This document shows, one piece after another, positions 17,839 to 27,917 of a stretch of 41,661 nt of DNA (position 1 is the stretch's first letter; each line of letters starts with the position of its first letter). The stretch spans positions 1 through 41,661 of the forward strand of contig JALEIY010000109.1 in assembly GCA_022769785.1 (NCBI GenBank), written 5' to 3'. This DNA is from Eubacterium sp. (lineage in GTDB: Bacteria > Bacillota > Clostridia > Lachnospirales > Lachnospiraceae). The position numbers and the translations under genes are program-made. Under the pieces are notes generated by a model. The model made no database searches. It was not told the DNA's origin and saw only the letters and a program-made list of their open reading frames with translations.

Positions 17839-18594
17839 TTATACTATTTCCCGCTCTCCGGCTGCGTCCAGGTATATCTCTCCGAAATTACATTCCTGTT
17901 CCACCGTCACCTGCCCGGTTTTCATCAGCTCCAAAACTGCAAGAAATGTGACCACCACCATTTCTTTCGTCGGCTGTAAATCCAGAAGTGTGCAGAAATT
18001 AATCCGCCGAAGTCCCCGAATCTGTTCTGTGATACTTTTCATTCGGTCCTCAACCTTGTACTTTTCTTTTTGAATTTTTCCAAACCGGCTTCGTACCGGG
18101 TCTTCCCGGTCCTTTTTCCGCTTCATAACCATCTGAAAAGTACGATTCAGCATCTCCAGCGTCACATCCCCTATTATTTCAGACGGAACCACCGGCTCTT
18201 CATATTCCCGAATTTCTTTGGGCACCGTTTCCGGTTTATAGAAAACCTTTTGTGCATCCACGCTCATATCTTTCAGCTCCCCAGCAGCATATTTAAACAT
18301 TTTATATTCCATCAGCCGCTGTACCAGTTCTTCTCTCGGGTCCTCCTGCTCTTCACTTTCCTCACCCGGCATAAGCATTTTTGATTTAATCTTCAGAAGC
18401 GTCGCTGCCATTACCAGAAATTCACTCATAGAATCCATGGACATTTCTTTTTCCATCCGGGAAATGTATTCCATATACTGATTTGTGATTTCCACAATAG
18501 GAATGTCATAAATATTTATTTTATTTTTTTCTATCAAATGCAAAAGAAGGTCCAGAGGGCCTTCAAACGCATCCAGTCTCACATCAATTTTCAT
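17839..18594 (-). CDS. scpA: Segregation and condensation protein A
   Basis: MKIDVRLDAFEGPLDLLLHLIEKNKINIYDIPIVEITNQYMEYI: canonical ScpA N-terminus. Confidence 0.95.
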   Translation of the reverse strand: MKIDVRLDAFEGPLDLLLHLIEKNKINIYDIPIVEITNQYMEYISRMEKEMSMDSMSEFLVMAATLLKIKSKMLMPGEESEEQEDPREELVQRLMEYKMFKYAAGELKDMSVDAQKVFYKPETVPKEIREYEEPVVPSEIIGDVTLEMLNRTFQMVMKRKKDREDPVRSRFGKIQKEKYKVEDRMKSITEQIRGLRRINFCTLLDLQPTKEMVVVTFLAVLELMKTGQVTVEQECNFGEIYLDAAGEREIV

Positions 18595-18694
18595 GTTTTC
18601 TATTTTAATGAATTTTCCTTCAAATAGCAACCGCCAAATGCATATTTTCATACAAACCCCATAAACTGTATTAATTCTTTTTTCGGAGCCTGAT

Positions 18695-19885
18695 ATGCTA
18701 AAATTTCATTTGAAACAGCGTCACATGGCTTTCTGCTCCTTCTTTTTTTGCGCCGTTTTCTCTCTTTCTTTTCTTCTGAATCCTATTTCTTCTTTTGCAA
18801 AAGAGTCCTCCGGTTTTCACTCTGATGCCCCCACTGCTTTATTGATGGAAGCCAGCACCGGAACTATTCTTTATGAAAAAGAAGCAGACACTGAAAGGCC
18901 ACCTGCCAGTGTAACAAAGGTCATGACTCTTCTTCTTATTTTTGATGCCCTTGCCGCCGGACAGCTTTCCCTTGATGACACGATTACAGTCAGCGAATAT
19001 GCCGCCTCCATGGGTGGTTCTCAGGTTTTTCTGGAACCCGGAGAAACACAGACTGCAGAAACCATGATTAAGTGTATCGCTGTTTCCTCTGCCAATGATG
19101 CCTGTGTGGCTATGGCTGAACATATTGCCGGAAGTGAAGAAACTTTTGTGGCAAAAATGAATGAACGCGCCGCGAATCTCGGAATGAAGCATACTCATTT
19201 CGCCAACTGCTGCGGCCTTGATGCGGACGGCCATTATACTTCTTCACGAGATATTGCCCTGATGTCACGTGAGCTGACCATCCGATATCCGCAGGTTTTT
19301 CATTATACTACCATCTGGATGGAAAACATTACTCATGTAACCAGAAGAGGTGCTTCTGAATTCGGTCTTTCCAATACCAACAAGCTGATTCGTCAATATA
19401 ACGGTGCCACCGGATTAAAAACCGGAAGTACCTCCAAAGCCGGGTTCTGCCTGAGTGCCACCGCAACCAGAAATGGTGTGTCACTGATTGCGGTAGTCAT
19501 GGGATGCGACAGTTCCAAAGCCCGAATTTCCGCCTGCAGCGCTCTCCTTGACTACGGTTTTTCTATTTGCCAGATTTACAAAGATGAAAATCCTCCCGTC
19601 CCTCCTGTTATTCCGGTTACCGGCGGTAAAAAGAAAACGGTATCCGGAACTTATCCGTCTGTTTTTTCCCACGTTTCAGCCGGGAAACTGGAAAAAGGTA
19701 AAATCAAAAAGAAAATCCAGACAGAAACAAAAATATCTGCTCCTGTCAAAAAAGGGCAGCAAATCGGAAGCCTGATATATTATTATAACGGAAAAGAAAT
19801 TGGTACAATACCAATTGTTGCAAAAGAAAATATAGAAAAAGCACATTACATTGATCACATTCGTAATCTGTTTCATTCTCTTTGA
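18695..19885 (+). CDS. D-alanyl-D-alanine carboxypeptidase (DacF-like)
   Basis: Signal peptide; ERPPASVTKVMTLLL (SxxK), SSANDACVAMAEH (SxN), NGATGLKTGSTSKAGFC (KTG). Confidence 0.95.
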   Translation: MLKFHLKQRHMAFCSFFFCAVFSLSFLLNPISSFAKESSGFHSDAPTALLMEASTGTILYEKEADTERPPASVTKVMTLLLIFDALAAGQLSLDDTITVSEYAASMGGSQVFLEPGETQTAETMIKCIAVSSANDACVAMAEHIAGSEETFVAKMNERAANLGMKHTHFANCCGLDADGHYTSSRDIALMSRELTIRYPQVFHYTTIWMENITHVTRRGASEFGLSNTNKLIRQYNGATGLKTGSTSKAGFCLSATATRNGVSLIAVVMGCDSSKARISACSALLDYGFSICQIYKDENPPVPPVIPVTGGKKKTVSGTYPSVFSHVSAGKLEKGKIKKKIQTETKISAPVKKGQQIGSLIYYYNGKEIGTIPIVAKENIEKAHYIDHIRNLFHSL

Positions 19886-19996
19886 CAATCAAGAAAACAG
19901 GCATTTCTTCAAATTTTTATGTAAAAAAATATAGACTATATACTTCTAATATGATATTATTATTATCACAAAAAGCACACAAGGAGGTGAACATAC

Positions 19997-20476
19997 ATGA
20001 GTGATAAAGAATTATTATTATTAATTTACAACGATACACAATCGATAAAATCTGATTTGCAATCTACCAAAGAGGATGTTCAAGCTCTGAAAACTGATAT
20101 GCAGGCTATAAAAACCGATATGCAGGCTCTGAAAGCCGACGTTCAGGCTCTCAAAACCGACGTTCAGTTCCTGAAAGACGAACTGCAGTCTACCAAAGAC
20201 GATGTCCAGGCTCTCAAAACTGACGTTCAGACTCTGAAAGCCGACGTTCAGTTCCTGAAACAGGATGTTTCTGATATTAAATTACATCTCGAAAACGTCA
20301 CCGACAAAAATATAACTTTACTCGTCGAAAACCATGTTATGCTTATTAACAAATTAAATCAGGCCGTTCCTGCCGCCAACAAAAATCTCGTTTACGAGGT
20401 GAAAGTGCATTATCTGATTGAAAAAGTTGATAAATTGAAGAAAGCAAGTCACGTTCATGAAGATAAAACCGCATAA
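19997..20476 (+). CDS. Heptad-repeat coiled-coil protein of unknown function
   Basis: 159 aa; strong RBS (aaggaggtgaacatac); runs of VQALKTD/MQAIKTD/VQFLKDE/LQSTKDD heptads; C-terminal tail LENVTDKNITLLVENHVMLINKLNQA. Confidence 0.88.
   Translation: MSDKELLLLIYNDTQSIKSDLQSTKEDVQALKTDMQAIKTDMQALKADVQALKTDVQFLKDELQSTKDDVQALKTDVQTLKADVQFLKQDVSDIKLHLENVTDKNITLLVENHVMLINKLNQAVPAANKNLVYEVKVHYLIEKVDKLKKASHVHEDKTA
20058..20266 (+). repeat. In-frame 21-bp tandem repeats encoding heptads
   Basis: Recurring gacgttcaggctctgaaaacc-type 21-mers with higher-order LQSTK..-VQALK..-VQFLK.. pattern. Confidence 0.85.
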
Positions 20477-20540
20477 TATTACTATAGATCAAAAACACTC
20501 TATGCAAATAATTTCGGTTTTTTCTAATTTATAAGCCGGC

Positions 20541-20570
20541 GGCTGTCGTTCACCAAAAGGGACGACAGCC
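20541..20570. terminator. Rho-independent terminator hairpin after the coiled-coil gene
   Basis: GGCTGTCGT tcaccaaaaggg ACGACAGCC followed by acttttc. Confidence 0.75.
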
Positions 20571-20636
20571 ACTTTTCATTCGTTCTATGAATGTAACTAC
20601 ATAAAAAACTGCTATATTATTAATGCAAAGGCAGTT

Positions 20637-21467
20637 TTATTGCAGATGAAGTATTGCCTCCAAAACTCCTCCGGCTACACAGCGGGCTTTATCGGAAATC
20701 AGATAACAGTTTTCTTTCTCTTCCCGTCTGGGATCGATATCCGCAATCTTCAACCCTTTTTTTACCGGATAACCTTCACGGATCATTCCACGTACGATTC
20801 CGGAAATCGTTGCCTTAATCGGAGTTTCTCCAACATAAGCAATGATTTCTCCCGCTATTGTATCATTTCCGATATCTTTTATGATATGAAGATTACCGTC
20901 AGCCGGAGAATGAATCACCCTTTCTGCTCCATATCCGGCAATGATTCCCGGCACTCCGGTATTGGCAATCGCACAACCTTCATAAATCACGCGTCCAAGC
21001 CGATGTCCCCTTTTCGTCTCAACAACCGCATCTACATCGTCCCCAGCACAAAAGCCCGGGCCTAATCCAATGACGACAGGAGCATCGTTTTTCCGTGTTT
21101 CCAGATTTTTCTTAGCCAGAATGGCATCTACGAGAACCGCGGGAGAAACTTCTTTAATCATCCTGCCATCCTCATCAGCCATAACAGGAATTTCTCCTTT
21201 CTGATAAATGTGATAGGCCTGTGAAAGATTCTCTGCTTTTTTTGCCACAACTCCCTCAACCTGCACGGAACCAAGGCAAACCGCCTCACAGAAACTGACG
21301 CTTCTTCGGATACAGGAGGGAATCTCCACCTCCAGTACAAGAACCGGAAAACCACATTGAAACAATTTATAAATGGTTCCACTGGCAATATCTCCTCCAC
21401 CCCTTACAATAACAAGTTCCTTTTTCCAGCTTTCAAAATCATAATTCTTTTTCTTACTTTCTCTCAT
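20637..21467 (-). CDS. yqeB: Selenium-dependent molybdenum hydroxylase system protein, YqeB family
   Basis: ELVIVRGGGDIASGTIYKLFQCGFPVLVLEVEIPSCIRRSVSFCEAV...VIGLGPGFCAGDDVDAVVETKRGHRLGRVIYEG. Start trimmed to MRESKKK. Confidence 0.9.
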   Translation of the reverse strand: MRESKKKNYDFESWKKELVIVRGGGDIASGTIYKLFQCGFPVLVLEVEIPSCIRRSVSFCEAVCLGSVQVEGVVAKKAENLSQAYHIYQKGEIPVMADEDGRMIKEVSPAVLVDAILAKKNLETRKNDAPVVIGLGPGFCAGDDVDAVVETKRGHRLGRVIYEGCAIANTGVPGIIAGYGAERVIHSPADGNLHIIKDIGNDTIAGEIIAYVGETPIKATISGIVRGMIREGYPVKKGLKIADIDPRREEKENCYLISDKARCVAGGVLEAILHLQ

Positions 21468-21641
21468 GGATGCCTTTCCTCTCTCTGTTTCAAAAAAGAT
21501 ATATTTATTCTGCGTTTTCACCAAAAAGCTGTGGTATACTATATTCAGTCTAACAAAGAACTATTTTTTATGCAACATTTTAAACACGAGCTTTTGCCTG
21601 CGGGGCATTACTACCTTCACATTAAATCAGGAGAAATTATC

Positions 21642-22394
21642 ATGAAATCAGGTTTCAGCAGACAAAACTTTCACAATTCAGAGCTTCCGGACTTACTGGG
21701 TGTCAGAGAAAGCCGAATTATTACCCTGGTAGGTGCCGGCGGTAAAACAACCCTTTTATACGCTCTCTCCCATTCCTTTTCCAATTCCGGATTTCGTACT
21801 TTGCTGACTACCACAACTCACATTTTCCGCCCTGACCCGGAAGATTTATCTGTTTTTCTTGTAGAAGACGAAAACAAAACAGCTGTTCAGAAAGCTTTTT
21901 CCCATTCTTCACTGACAGCCCTCGGTATCCCTTCCAAACAGAAGGGCAAATGGAAATCTCCTTCCTCTTTTTTTTTAAGGAGCATCTCTTCAATTCCAGA
22001 TAAAATAGTCTGTGAGGGAGATGGTTCCAAAGGACTTCCGATAAAAATTCCCCGCACTCACGAACCGATGCTGTTTCCAAAAACAGATACTGTCATTGGA
22101 GTTCTGGGGCTCTCTTCGCTCGGATGCCCGACACGAGAATATTTATTTGGATGGGAACGGTGGAAGGACAGTCTCCCCGAAATCGTTATCCCTTCCCTGC
22201 TTTCACGAATTGCAATGGCTCCGGATGGCATTTTTAAGAACTGCCAGAACGCGAAAAAGCTTCTCCTTTTTAATCAGGCAGATACTCTTTCCGAAGGAAA
22301 CGCTGACGCCCTGATGAAAGAAATCAAAAAAATAAGAGACAACGGGATAATATGTCTCGTTGCCTCCTTGGAAGAAATGTTTCTTCTTGTGTGA
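21642..22394 (+). CDS. yqeC: Selenium-dependent hydroxylase accessory protein YqeC
   Basis: ITLVGAGGKTTLLYALSHSF (Walker-A-like), TTTTHIFRP, VCEGDGSKGLPIKIPRTHEPMLFPKTDTVIGVLGLSSLGCP. Start after aatcaggag RBS. Confidence 0.9.
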   Translation: MKSGFSRQNFHNSELPDLLGVRESRIITLVGAGGKTTLLYALSHSFSNSGFRTLLTTTTHIFRPDPEDLSVFLVEDENKTAVQKAFSHSSLTALGIPSKQKGKWKSPSSFFLRSISSIPDKIVCEGDGSKGLPIKIPRTHEPMLFPKTDTVIGVLGLSSLGCPTREYLFGWERWKDSLPEIVIPSLLSRIAMAPDGIFKNCQNAKKLLLFNQADTLSEGNADALMKEIKKIRDNGIICLVASLEEMFLLV

Positions 22395-22406
22395 AATATA
22401 CCTCTT

Positions 22407-23000
22407 TTATTCCGTTGCCGGAGCATCTTCTGGAAGGAACTCAATGACCCCTTCTGCCAGACGGCCAATTCTGGCCTGGGAATATACGTAAAAACCTGCA
22501 TCCTCCAGTCGTTTTCTTCCTCTCTGAAATGACTTTTCAATAAGAATGCCGATTCCTGCCAAGGTTGCCCCCGCCTGACCAATCAGCCGGCCTGCTCCCG
22601 TTGCTGCTTCGCCATTGGCAAGGAAATCATCAATCAACAGGATTCTGTCTTCCGGACTGATATAGTTTTTATATAACGTCAGTTCATAGCTGGTTCCTTT
22701 TGTAAAGGAAGTTATATTGGTCTGATATACATCCCCCTGCAGAATCTTGGAAGTCTGTTTTTTCAGAATAACCATCGGTACATCTAAATGTTTGGCTGTC
22801 ATAAGGGCCGGCGCAATCCCTGAACTTTCAATCGTAAACACCTTTGTAATCCCGTAATCTTTAAAATGTTCAGCAAAATCTCTTCCCAGGGCATCCATAA
22901 ACTCGGCATCTACCTGATGATTGATAAAACTGTCCACCTTTAATACCGTTTCATTCAGTGCCTTTCCTTCCTTTCGGATTCTCTCTTCCAGTAATTTCAC
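22407..23000 (-). CDS. xpt: Xanthine phosphoribosyltransferase
   Basis: GTG start [31 protein letters not shown]...[29 protein letters not shown] motif. Confidence 0.94.
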   Translation of the reverse strand: MKLLEERIRKEGKALNETVLKVDSFINHQVDAEFMDALGRDFAEHFKDYGITKVFTIESSGIAPALMTAKHLDVPMVILKKQTSKILQGDVYQTNITSFTKGTSYELTLYKNYISPEDRILLIDDFLANGEAATGAGRLIGQAGATLAGIGILIEKSFQRGRKRLEDAGFYVYSQARIGRLAEGVIEFLPEDAPATE

Positions 23001-23010
23001 TTTCTCCACC

Positions 23011-23604
23011 TCATACTTCTCTTTCCAGTTGTTTTTTATCTTCGATATAGTCAATATCCAAAAGCTCTGTTTCTGATTCCACGGGAATCTCTCGTACTTT
23101 ATCCGGATGGTTTTTTATAACCTGCTGTCCGCCCCGGTCTCCGGTAATGTTCAACAGTTCCGGATAATACTGTTTCGGAAATGCCGCCGGATTCCCTCTC
23201 CGCTTTCCATCGCTGCAAACATAAATGAAGTTTTCCCCCTTTTGGAGAGCCCCAATCATTTTGTGAAGCGTTTTTACAGATAATTCCGGCTGATCGCAAA
23301 CCATAAATACACAACCTGTTGTATCTTTCGCTGCTGTAATACCCAGTTTTAATGATTGGGAAATTCCTTTTTCTGAAGAATTATTATGAACAATTTCCAC
23401 TGAAGGACATTTTTTTCTGGCTATTTCTTCCACCGCCGGATAAGCCGTTACAAGAATAACCCTTTCTACTTTACTTTCCACAGCTTTTTGCAGTGCAATT
23501 TCAATCATGGGAATCCCTTTATATTCATCCAGCAGTTTATTTTTTCCGTAGCGGGTAGATTTTCCCGATGCCAGAAGAACCAGAGCAACCTTTTCTTTTA
23601 GCAT
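23011..23604 (-). CDS. MobA-like NTP transferase / molybdenum cofactor cytidylyltransferase (MocA-like)
   Basis: [30 protein letters not shown]...[13 protein letters not shown]...[17 protein letters not shown]. Confidence 0.9.
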   Translation of the reverse strand: MLKEKVALVLLASGKSTRYGKNKLLDEYKGIPMIEIALQKAVESKVERVILVTAYPAVEEIARKKCPSVEIVHNNSSEKGISQSLKLGITAAKDTTGCVFMVCDQPELSVKTLHKMIGALQKGENFIYVCSDGKRRGNPAAFPKQYYPELLNITGDRGGQQVIKNHPDKVREIPVESETELLDIDYIEDKKQLEREV

Positions 23605-25892
23605 TTTTCTCTCAGACCCATAAACACCTGCTCACTTGTTATCGGCAGTGTTCGGAACCGAAGACCGGTTGCATTATAAACCGCATCTGCAATAGCAGGA
23701 CCCGGTGTATTAATTACAATTTCACCGATAGACTTTGCACCATATGGCCCGGTCGGTTCATAACTTGATTCGAAGTCCACACGAATCTGTCCCATATCCA
23801 GCCTTGTCGGTATTTTATAGGAAATAAAATTCCGGTTTTTCAGTTTTCCTTTTTGGGTATATTGAATATCTTCATATAAAGTCATGCCGATTCCCTGGAC
23901 GATACCGCCTTCCGACTGAATACGCGCCAGATTAGTATTAATCACAGTTCCACAATCCACTGCTGCCACATAATCCACAGGAGTAATTTTCCCTGTTTCC
24001 AAGTCAATTTCTATTTCTGCAGCGCCTGCCATAAACGGAGGTGGAGAAACGTTAGACGTATTGGACTCTGTCACTTCAATAATCTTACCGGAGCCGGCTT
24101 CAAGAGCAGTTACCAGGTTTGCCAGTTCCATAAAATTCTCCGGATGCTCTTTCTCAAAAATGAGCGCACCATCAAAATCTACCTGCCCCACTTCCAGTCC
24201 CATAAGGGCAGATGCTTCTTCACAGATACGTCTCCTCATCTGGTTACACGCTTTTACAACTGCCATTCCTGTTACATAAGTCGTACTAGAAGCATAGGAA
24301 CCACTGTCATATGGAGACTGGTCTGTGTCCACTCCCCGGACAACAATCTGATCATATTCACATCCCAGGCCGTCTGCCGCCATCTGTGCCAGAATCGTAT
24401 CACACCCGGTTCCCATATCAGAGCATCCAATCATGAGAGTATAAAAACCGTCATCATTCAGTTTAATCTGCACAGAACCCACATCGCAGTTATTAATACC
24501 GGAACTCTGCATGGCAAGAGCCATTCCGACCGCACGAACGGTATGTGGCCCGGTTTTTACAAATGGGTACTTGGCATCCCAGTCTATCATTTCCTTGACC
24601 CGGGCAACACACCGGTCAAGAGCACAGGAATTGGTTGTCTGCCCATAATAATTCGTCATCCGGTCACCTTCCCGAACCATATTGAGTTCCCGGAGTTTTA
24701 TCGGATCCATATTCATTTTATGAGCCAGCTCGTTTACTGCTGATTCAACGGCAAAGATTCCCTGTGTCGCTCCATATCCCCGGTAAGCTCCTGCCGAAAG
24801 GATATTGGTGTATACCACTTCGGACCGGAAACGAAATGCGGACAATTCACGATATAAGGAGATCGATTTTGTTCCGCTAAGGTCGACCGTTGTCGGACCA
24901 TGTTCACCGTAAGCACCAGTGTTGGAAATGGTATATAAATCAATCACCTTTATTTTTCCCGTTTCATCTGCGCCCAGACGAACACTCATCTGCATCTCAT
25001 GTCTTGGAGAACCATGTACAAAGCATTCTTCTCTGGTGAAAACAATTTTCGCAGGTTTTCCGGTTTTGTAAGTCACAAATGCTGGGAAAATCTCACAAAT
25101 TGAAGTCTGCTTTGCACCAAAACCTCCTCCGATTCGAGGTTTTACCACCCTTATCTGTGACTTGGAAATATTCAGTGCTCTAGCGATAATTCTCCTCAAA
25201 TGAAACGGTATCTGGGTAGATGAGATAATTTTTATTCTTCCGTAAATATCCAGGCTGGTATATGCGCAAAACGGCTCCATCATTGCCTGATTTACCGCTT
25301 TTGTATGATACACTTCCTCTACCTGATATTTACAGGACGCAAAAACTTTATCTACGTCTCCTTCTCCTCTGCACTGGGAAGCACAGAGATTTCTTTTCGG
25401 GTCGGTTCCCTGACCGTTTTTTGCCACATAATTGTCTTCCGGATGAAGAATGACAGGATTATCCTTTGCTTTTGTAAAATCAAGAACCGGTTCAAGAACC
25501 TCATAAGTCACCTTTATCAGCTTCATTGCTCTGTTTACGCAAGCCTCATCTTTTCCTGCAATGATTGCAACCGGATCTCCCATATATCGAAGATGCCGAT
25601 CCAGAATCAGACGGTCATCCGGGCTTGGTTCCGGAAAGGTCTGGCCTGCCTGGGTATATCTCTCAGACGGTACATCTTTATAAGTAAAAACAGCCTCAAT
25701 CCCAGGAACTTTTTTTGCATTATCCGTTTGAATCTCTGTAATTACAGCATGTGCATGAGGGCTTCGAAGAAGTCGGACGATAAGGCATTCAGAAGGAGCA
25801 ATATCATCCGTATAAACCGGACTGCCGGAAAGGAGAGCCCGGGCATCCTTTTTTACGATTCCTTTATTCACAAATTTTGTTTTTTCAAGCAT
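23598..25892 (-). CDS. Xanthine dehydrogenase family, molybdopterin-binding subunit
   Basis: 764 aa; GSPVYTDDIAPSECLIVRLLRSPHAHAVI, VVKPRIGGGFGAKQ, AYRGYGATQGIFAVES, PTGPYGAKSIGEI. Confidence 0.93.
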   Translation of the reverse strand: MLEKTKFVNKGIVKKDARALLSGSPVYTDDIAPSECLIVRLLRSPHAHAVITEIQTDNAKKVPGIEAVFTYKDVPSERYTQAGQTFPEPSPDDRLILDRHLRYMGDPVAIIAGKDEACVNRAMKLIKVTYEVLEPVLDFTKAKDNPVILHPEDNYVAKNGQGTDPKRNLCASQCRGEGDVDKVFASCKYQVEEVYHTKAVNQAMMEPFCAYTSLDIYGRIKIISSTQIPFHLRRIIARALNISKSQIRVVKPRIGGGFGAKQTSICEIFPAFVTYKTGKPAKIVFTREECFVHGSPRHEMQMSVRLGADETGKIKVIDLYTISNTGAYGEHGPTTVDLSGTKSISLYRELSAFRFRSEVVYTNILSAGAYRGYGATQGIFAVESAVNELAHKMNMDPIKLRELNMVREGDRMTNYYGQTTNSCALDRCVARVKEMIDWDAKYPFVKTGPHTVRAVGMALAMQSSGINNCDVGSVQIKLNDDGFYTLMIGCSDMGTGCDTILAQMAADGLGCEYDQIVVRGVDTDQSPYDSGSYASSTTYVTGMAVVKACNQMRRRICEEASALMGLEVGQVDFDGALIFEKEHPENFMELANLVTALEAGSGKIIEVTESNTSNVSPPPFMAGAAEIEIDLETGKITPVDYVAAVDCGTVINTNLARIQSEGGIVQGIGMTLYEDIQYTQKGKLKNRNFISYKIPTRLDMGQIRVDFESSYEPTGPYGAKSIGEIVINTPGPAIADAVYNATGLRFRTLPITSEQVFMGLREKC

Positions 25893-25895
25893 ATA

Positions 25896-26354
25896 CTAAC
25901 ACTCCTCTCCGATTCCAAAATATTTGAGAAGTGCCCGATATTGTCCCTGGTATCCGGTACACCGACAGAGATTTCCGGACAGATATTCTTTTATCTGCTG
26001 TCCACTTGGATGCGGAATCTCCCGCTTTAATGCAAGCACATTCATAATCAATCCCGGACTGCAATATCCGCACTGGTCGGCTCCTTCTTTCGCAAGATAT
26101 TGTGAAAACTCTGCGGCTTCCTCCTGTACTCCTTCAAGGGTGGTTACATGCTTGCCATTTGCTCTTGCTGCAGGGACACTGCAGGAAAGCACTGGTTTGC
26201 CTTCCAGCCAGACGGTACAAAGGCCACAGTTTCCTGTATCACATCCTCGTTTTACGCTCTTTAATCCCAGAGACCGAAGAAAATCAAGAAGAAGTGTGTC
26301 CGCCTGAATCTCAGCCTTCACCTTATTCTCATTAACCGTCATTTCTATTAACAT
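25896..26354 (-). CDS. (2Fe-2S)-binding subunit of molybdenum hydroxylase
   Basis: KRGCDTGNCGLCTVWLEGKPVLSC and QCGYCSPGLIMN...LSGNLCRCTGYQ: double 2Fe-2S motifs. Confidence 0.95.
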   Translation of the reverse strand: MLIEMTVNENKVKAEIQADTLLLDFLRSLGLKSVKRGCDTGNCGLCTVWLEGKPVLSCSVPAARANGKHVTTLEGVQEEAAEFSQYLAKEGADQCGYCSPGLIMNVLALKREIPHPSGQQIKEYLSGNLCRCTGYQGQYRALLKYFGIGEEC

Positions 26355-27154
26355 GGCGTTCCCTCCGTCTCCTCTTTTGAAATAACCTGAATCCCCCGTT
26401 CAATCAGTACTTCTGCAAGACACTGACGATATTCAGCACTTCCTCTCATGTTTGTTCCGTAATCTGCCATTGCTGCAATATTTTTTGCAAACTGTTTCCT
26501 TTGTTCCGGATTCTCCGGACAAGTCAGTTTTTCGCCACTATACAAAGCTGCTCTTTTCGGTCTTGCTCCAATTACCGCTTCCCAGACATCTCCCCGACAA
26601 ATCACTGCACAGGTCAGCGATGGAAAGTCCGTCTCTGTCATCCGAAAAGACTGATATGAAACTTTTCTGCCGTCCTTTTTTATGTAAATATGCGTTAAAA
26701 TATCCTCATCCAATGGCATTTTCACAAAATCATTTACAGGTACTCTGCCTCCGCGATATAATTCCACATAGCTGTCGCAGGCAAGAAATGCTGTAAGAAC
26801 ATCAGAAAAACCAAACCTTGGAAAAACACTTCCTCCAACGGTTGCACAGTTTCTAAACTGTACGCCTACAATATGTTTTACTGCTTCACGAAAAAGGCCA
26901 CCAAAATATCCGTTCAGACCAGAATGTGTCTCCAAATCCCGCAATGTCACCATACATCCTATTCGGAATCCCTCTTCATCTTCTTCAATCTGATGCAGTG
27001 GAAGAGCTGACAAGTCAATGGCATTTAAAATATTTCGATTCCCCATCTTCAGCCAGAGATTTCCACCGATTATGACGTTATTTCTGCTCTTTTTTTTCAG
27101 TTCATAAGCCTGTTCCAGAGAATCTGCCATTATGTAGTTTTTAATCGTGTACAC
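26348..27154 (-). CDS. FAD-binding subunit of molybdenum hydroxylase
   Basis: GTG start after ggag RBS; VIIGGNLWLKMGNRNILNAIDLSALP, FRNCATVGGSVFPRFGFSDVLTAFLACDS. Confidence 0.92.
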   Translation of the reverse strand: MYTIKNYIMADSLEQAYELKKKSRNNVIIGGNLWLKMGNRNILNAIDLSALPLHQIEEDEEGFRIGCMVTLRDLETHSGLNGYFGGLFREAVKHIVGVQFRNCATVGGSVFPRFGFSDVLTAFLACDSYVELYRGGRVPVNDFVKMPLDEDILTHIYIKKDGRKVSYQSFRMTETDFPSLTCAVICRGDVWEAVIGARPKRAALYSGEKLTCPENPEQRKQFAKNIAAMADYGTNMRGSAEYRQCLAEVLIERGIQVISKEETEGTPC

Positions 27155-27267
27155 ATCAATTCTCCTTTGTTTTTTCTTTGTATTATTTATCGACATTTTA
27201 ATTAATAATAATGATAATGTTTTATTATACAGGAATCTACAGATTATTTCCATATAAAAAACTCTAT

Positions 27268-27894
27268 TTATTTTAATGAAAAATACTTTATTATTTCCGG
27301 GCTGATAAATCCTTCAGAATAACACCCAAGTGCAAACAGGAATAGACAAACCAACGCTACAATAACCTTATACTCTAAAATTTTACTGTTTTTTGCCATA
27401 TATCCGTGATTCCCATGATTTACCCGATATATCTGTGCCGGCGGCGTTTTCCGAAACAAATAAATATATACCATAACAAGCATCAGGCCATAAAAAATGT
27501 AATGTGGAAATAAAAAAAGCATCCCACGAAACATTCCGGACCATCCATATCGAATGACCATTACAGAAACAAATGTACCAACCATAAATGAAACAAAAAA
27601 ATCCAATACACAATATACAATATATGGTGAAAACAGAAGCATACATATAAAGAAGAGAAAAATCTGCCGTAATCTCACAAGAAGAACATAGGAAAAAAAA
27701 GTCCCGGTATCCGGATTATCCAGAGAATTCACATACTCTGTAAATCCCAAAAGATCTGAGGCTCTGAATAATCCCGTTTTTATTGCCGTATTTATTAAGA
27801 TTGCCCCTGCCAGCAGCCCGATTATATATAAAACCGCCAGGAAACGTTTTCCCTCAATCGTATAATACATATTTCTCCGATGCCATCTTGGCAT
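27268..27894 (-). CDS. spoIIM: Stage II sporulation protein M-like (SpoIIM/DUF95)
   Basis: ~208 aa polytopic protein with RFLAVLYIIGLLAGAILINT N-terminus, GTFVSVMVIRYGWSGMFRGMLFLFPHYIFYGLMLVMVY; start may instead be the Met at 27870, which has a closer GGAG. Confidence 0.72.
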   Translation of the reverse strand: MPRWHRRNMYYTIEGKRFLAVLYIIGLLAGAILINTAIKTGLFRASDLLGFTEYVNSLDNPDTGTFFSYVLLVRLRQIFLFFICMLLFSPYIVYCVLDFFVSFMVGTFVSVMVIRYGWSGMFRGMLFLFPHYIFYGLMLVMVYIYLFRKTPPAQIYRVNHGNHGYMAKNSKILEYKVIVALVCLFLFALGCYSEGFISPEIIKYFSLK

Positions 27895-27917
27895 CCAGCC
27901 CCCTTTTCAATCGCTTT

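Noticed and set aside
20058-20266. Possible CRISPR array (regular repeats)
   Set aside because: Units are 21 bp, contiguous without unique spacers, and in frame with a heptad coiled-coil protein.
21540-21640. Possible Moco riboswitch in the yqeC leader
   Set aside because: Looked for a multi-stem leader; the region is short with no convincing conserved pairing.
25305-26030. 241-aa plus-strand ORF
   Set aside because: Antisense to the xdh molybdopterin and Fe-S subunit genes, composition atypical of protein, no RBS support.
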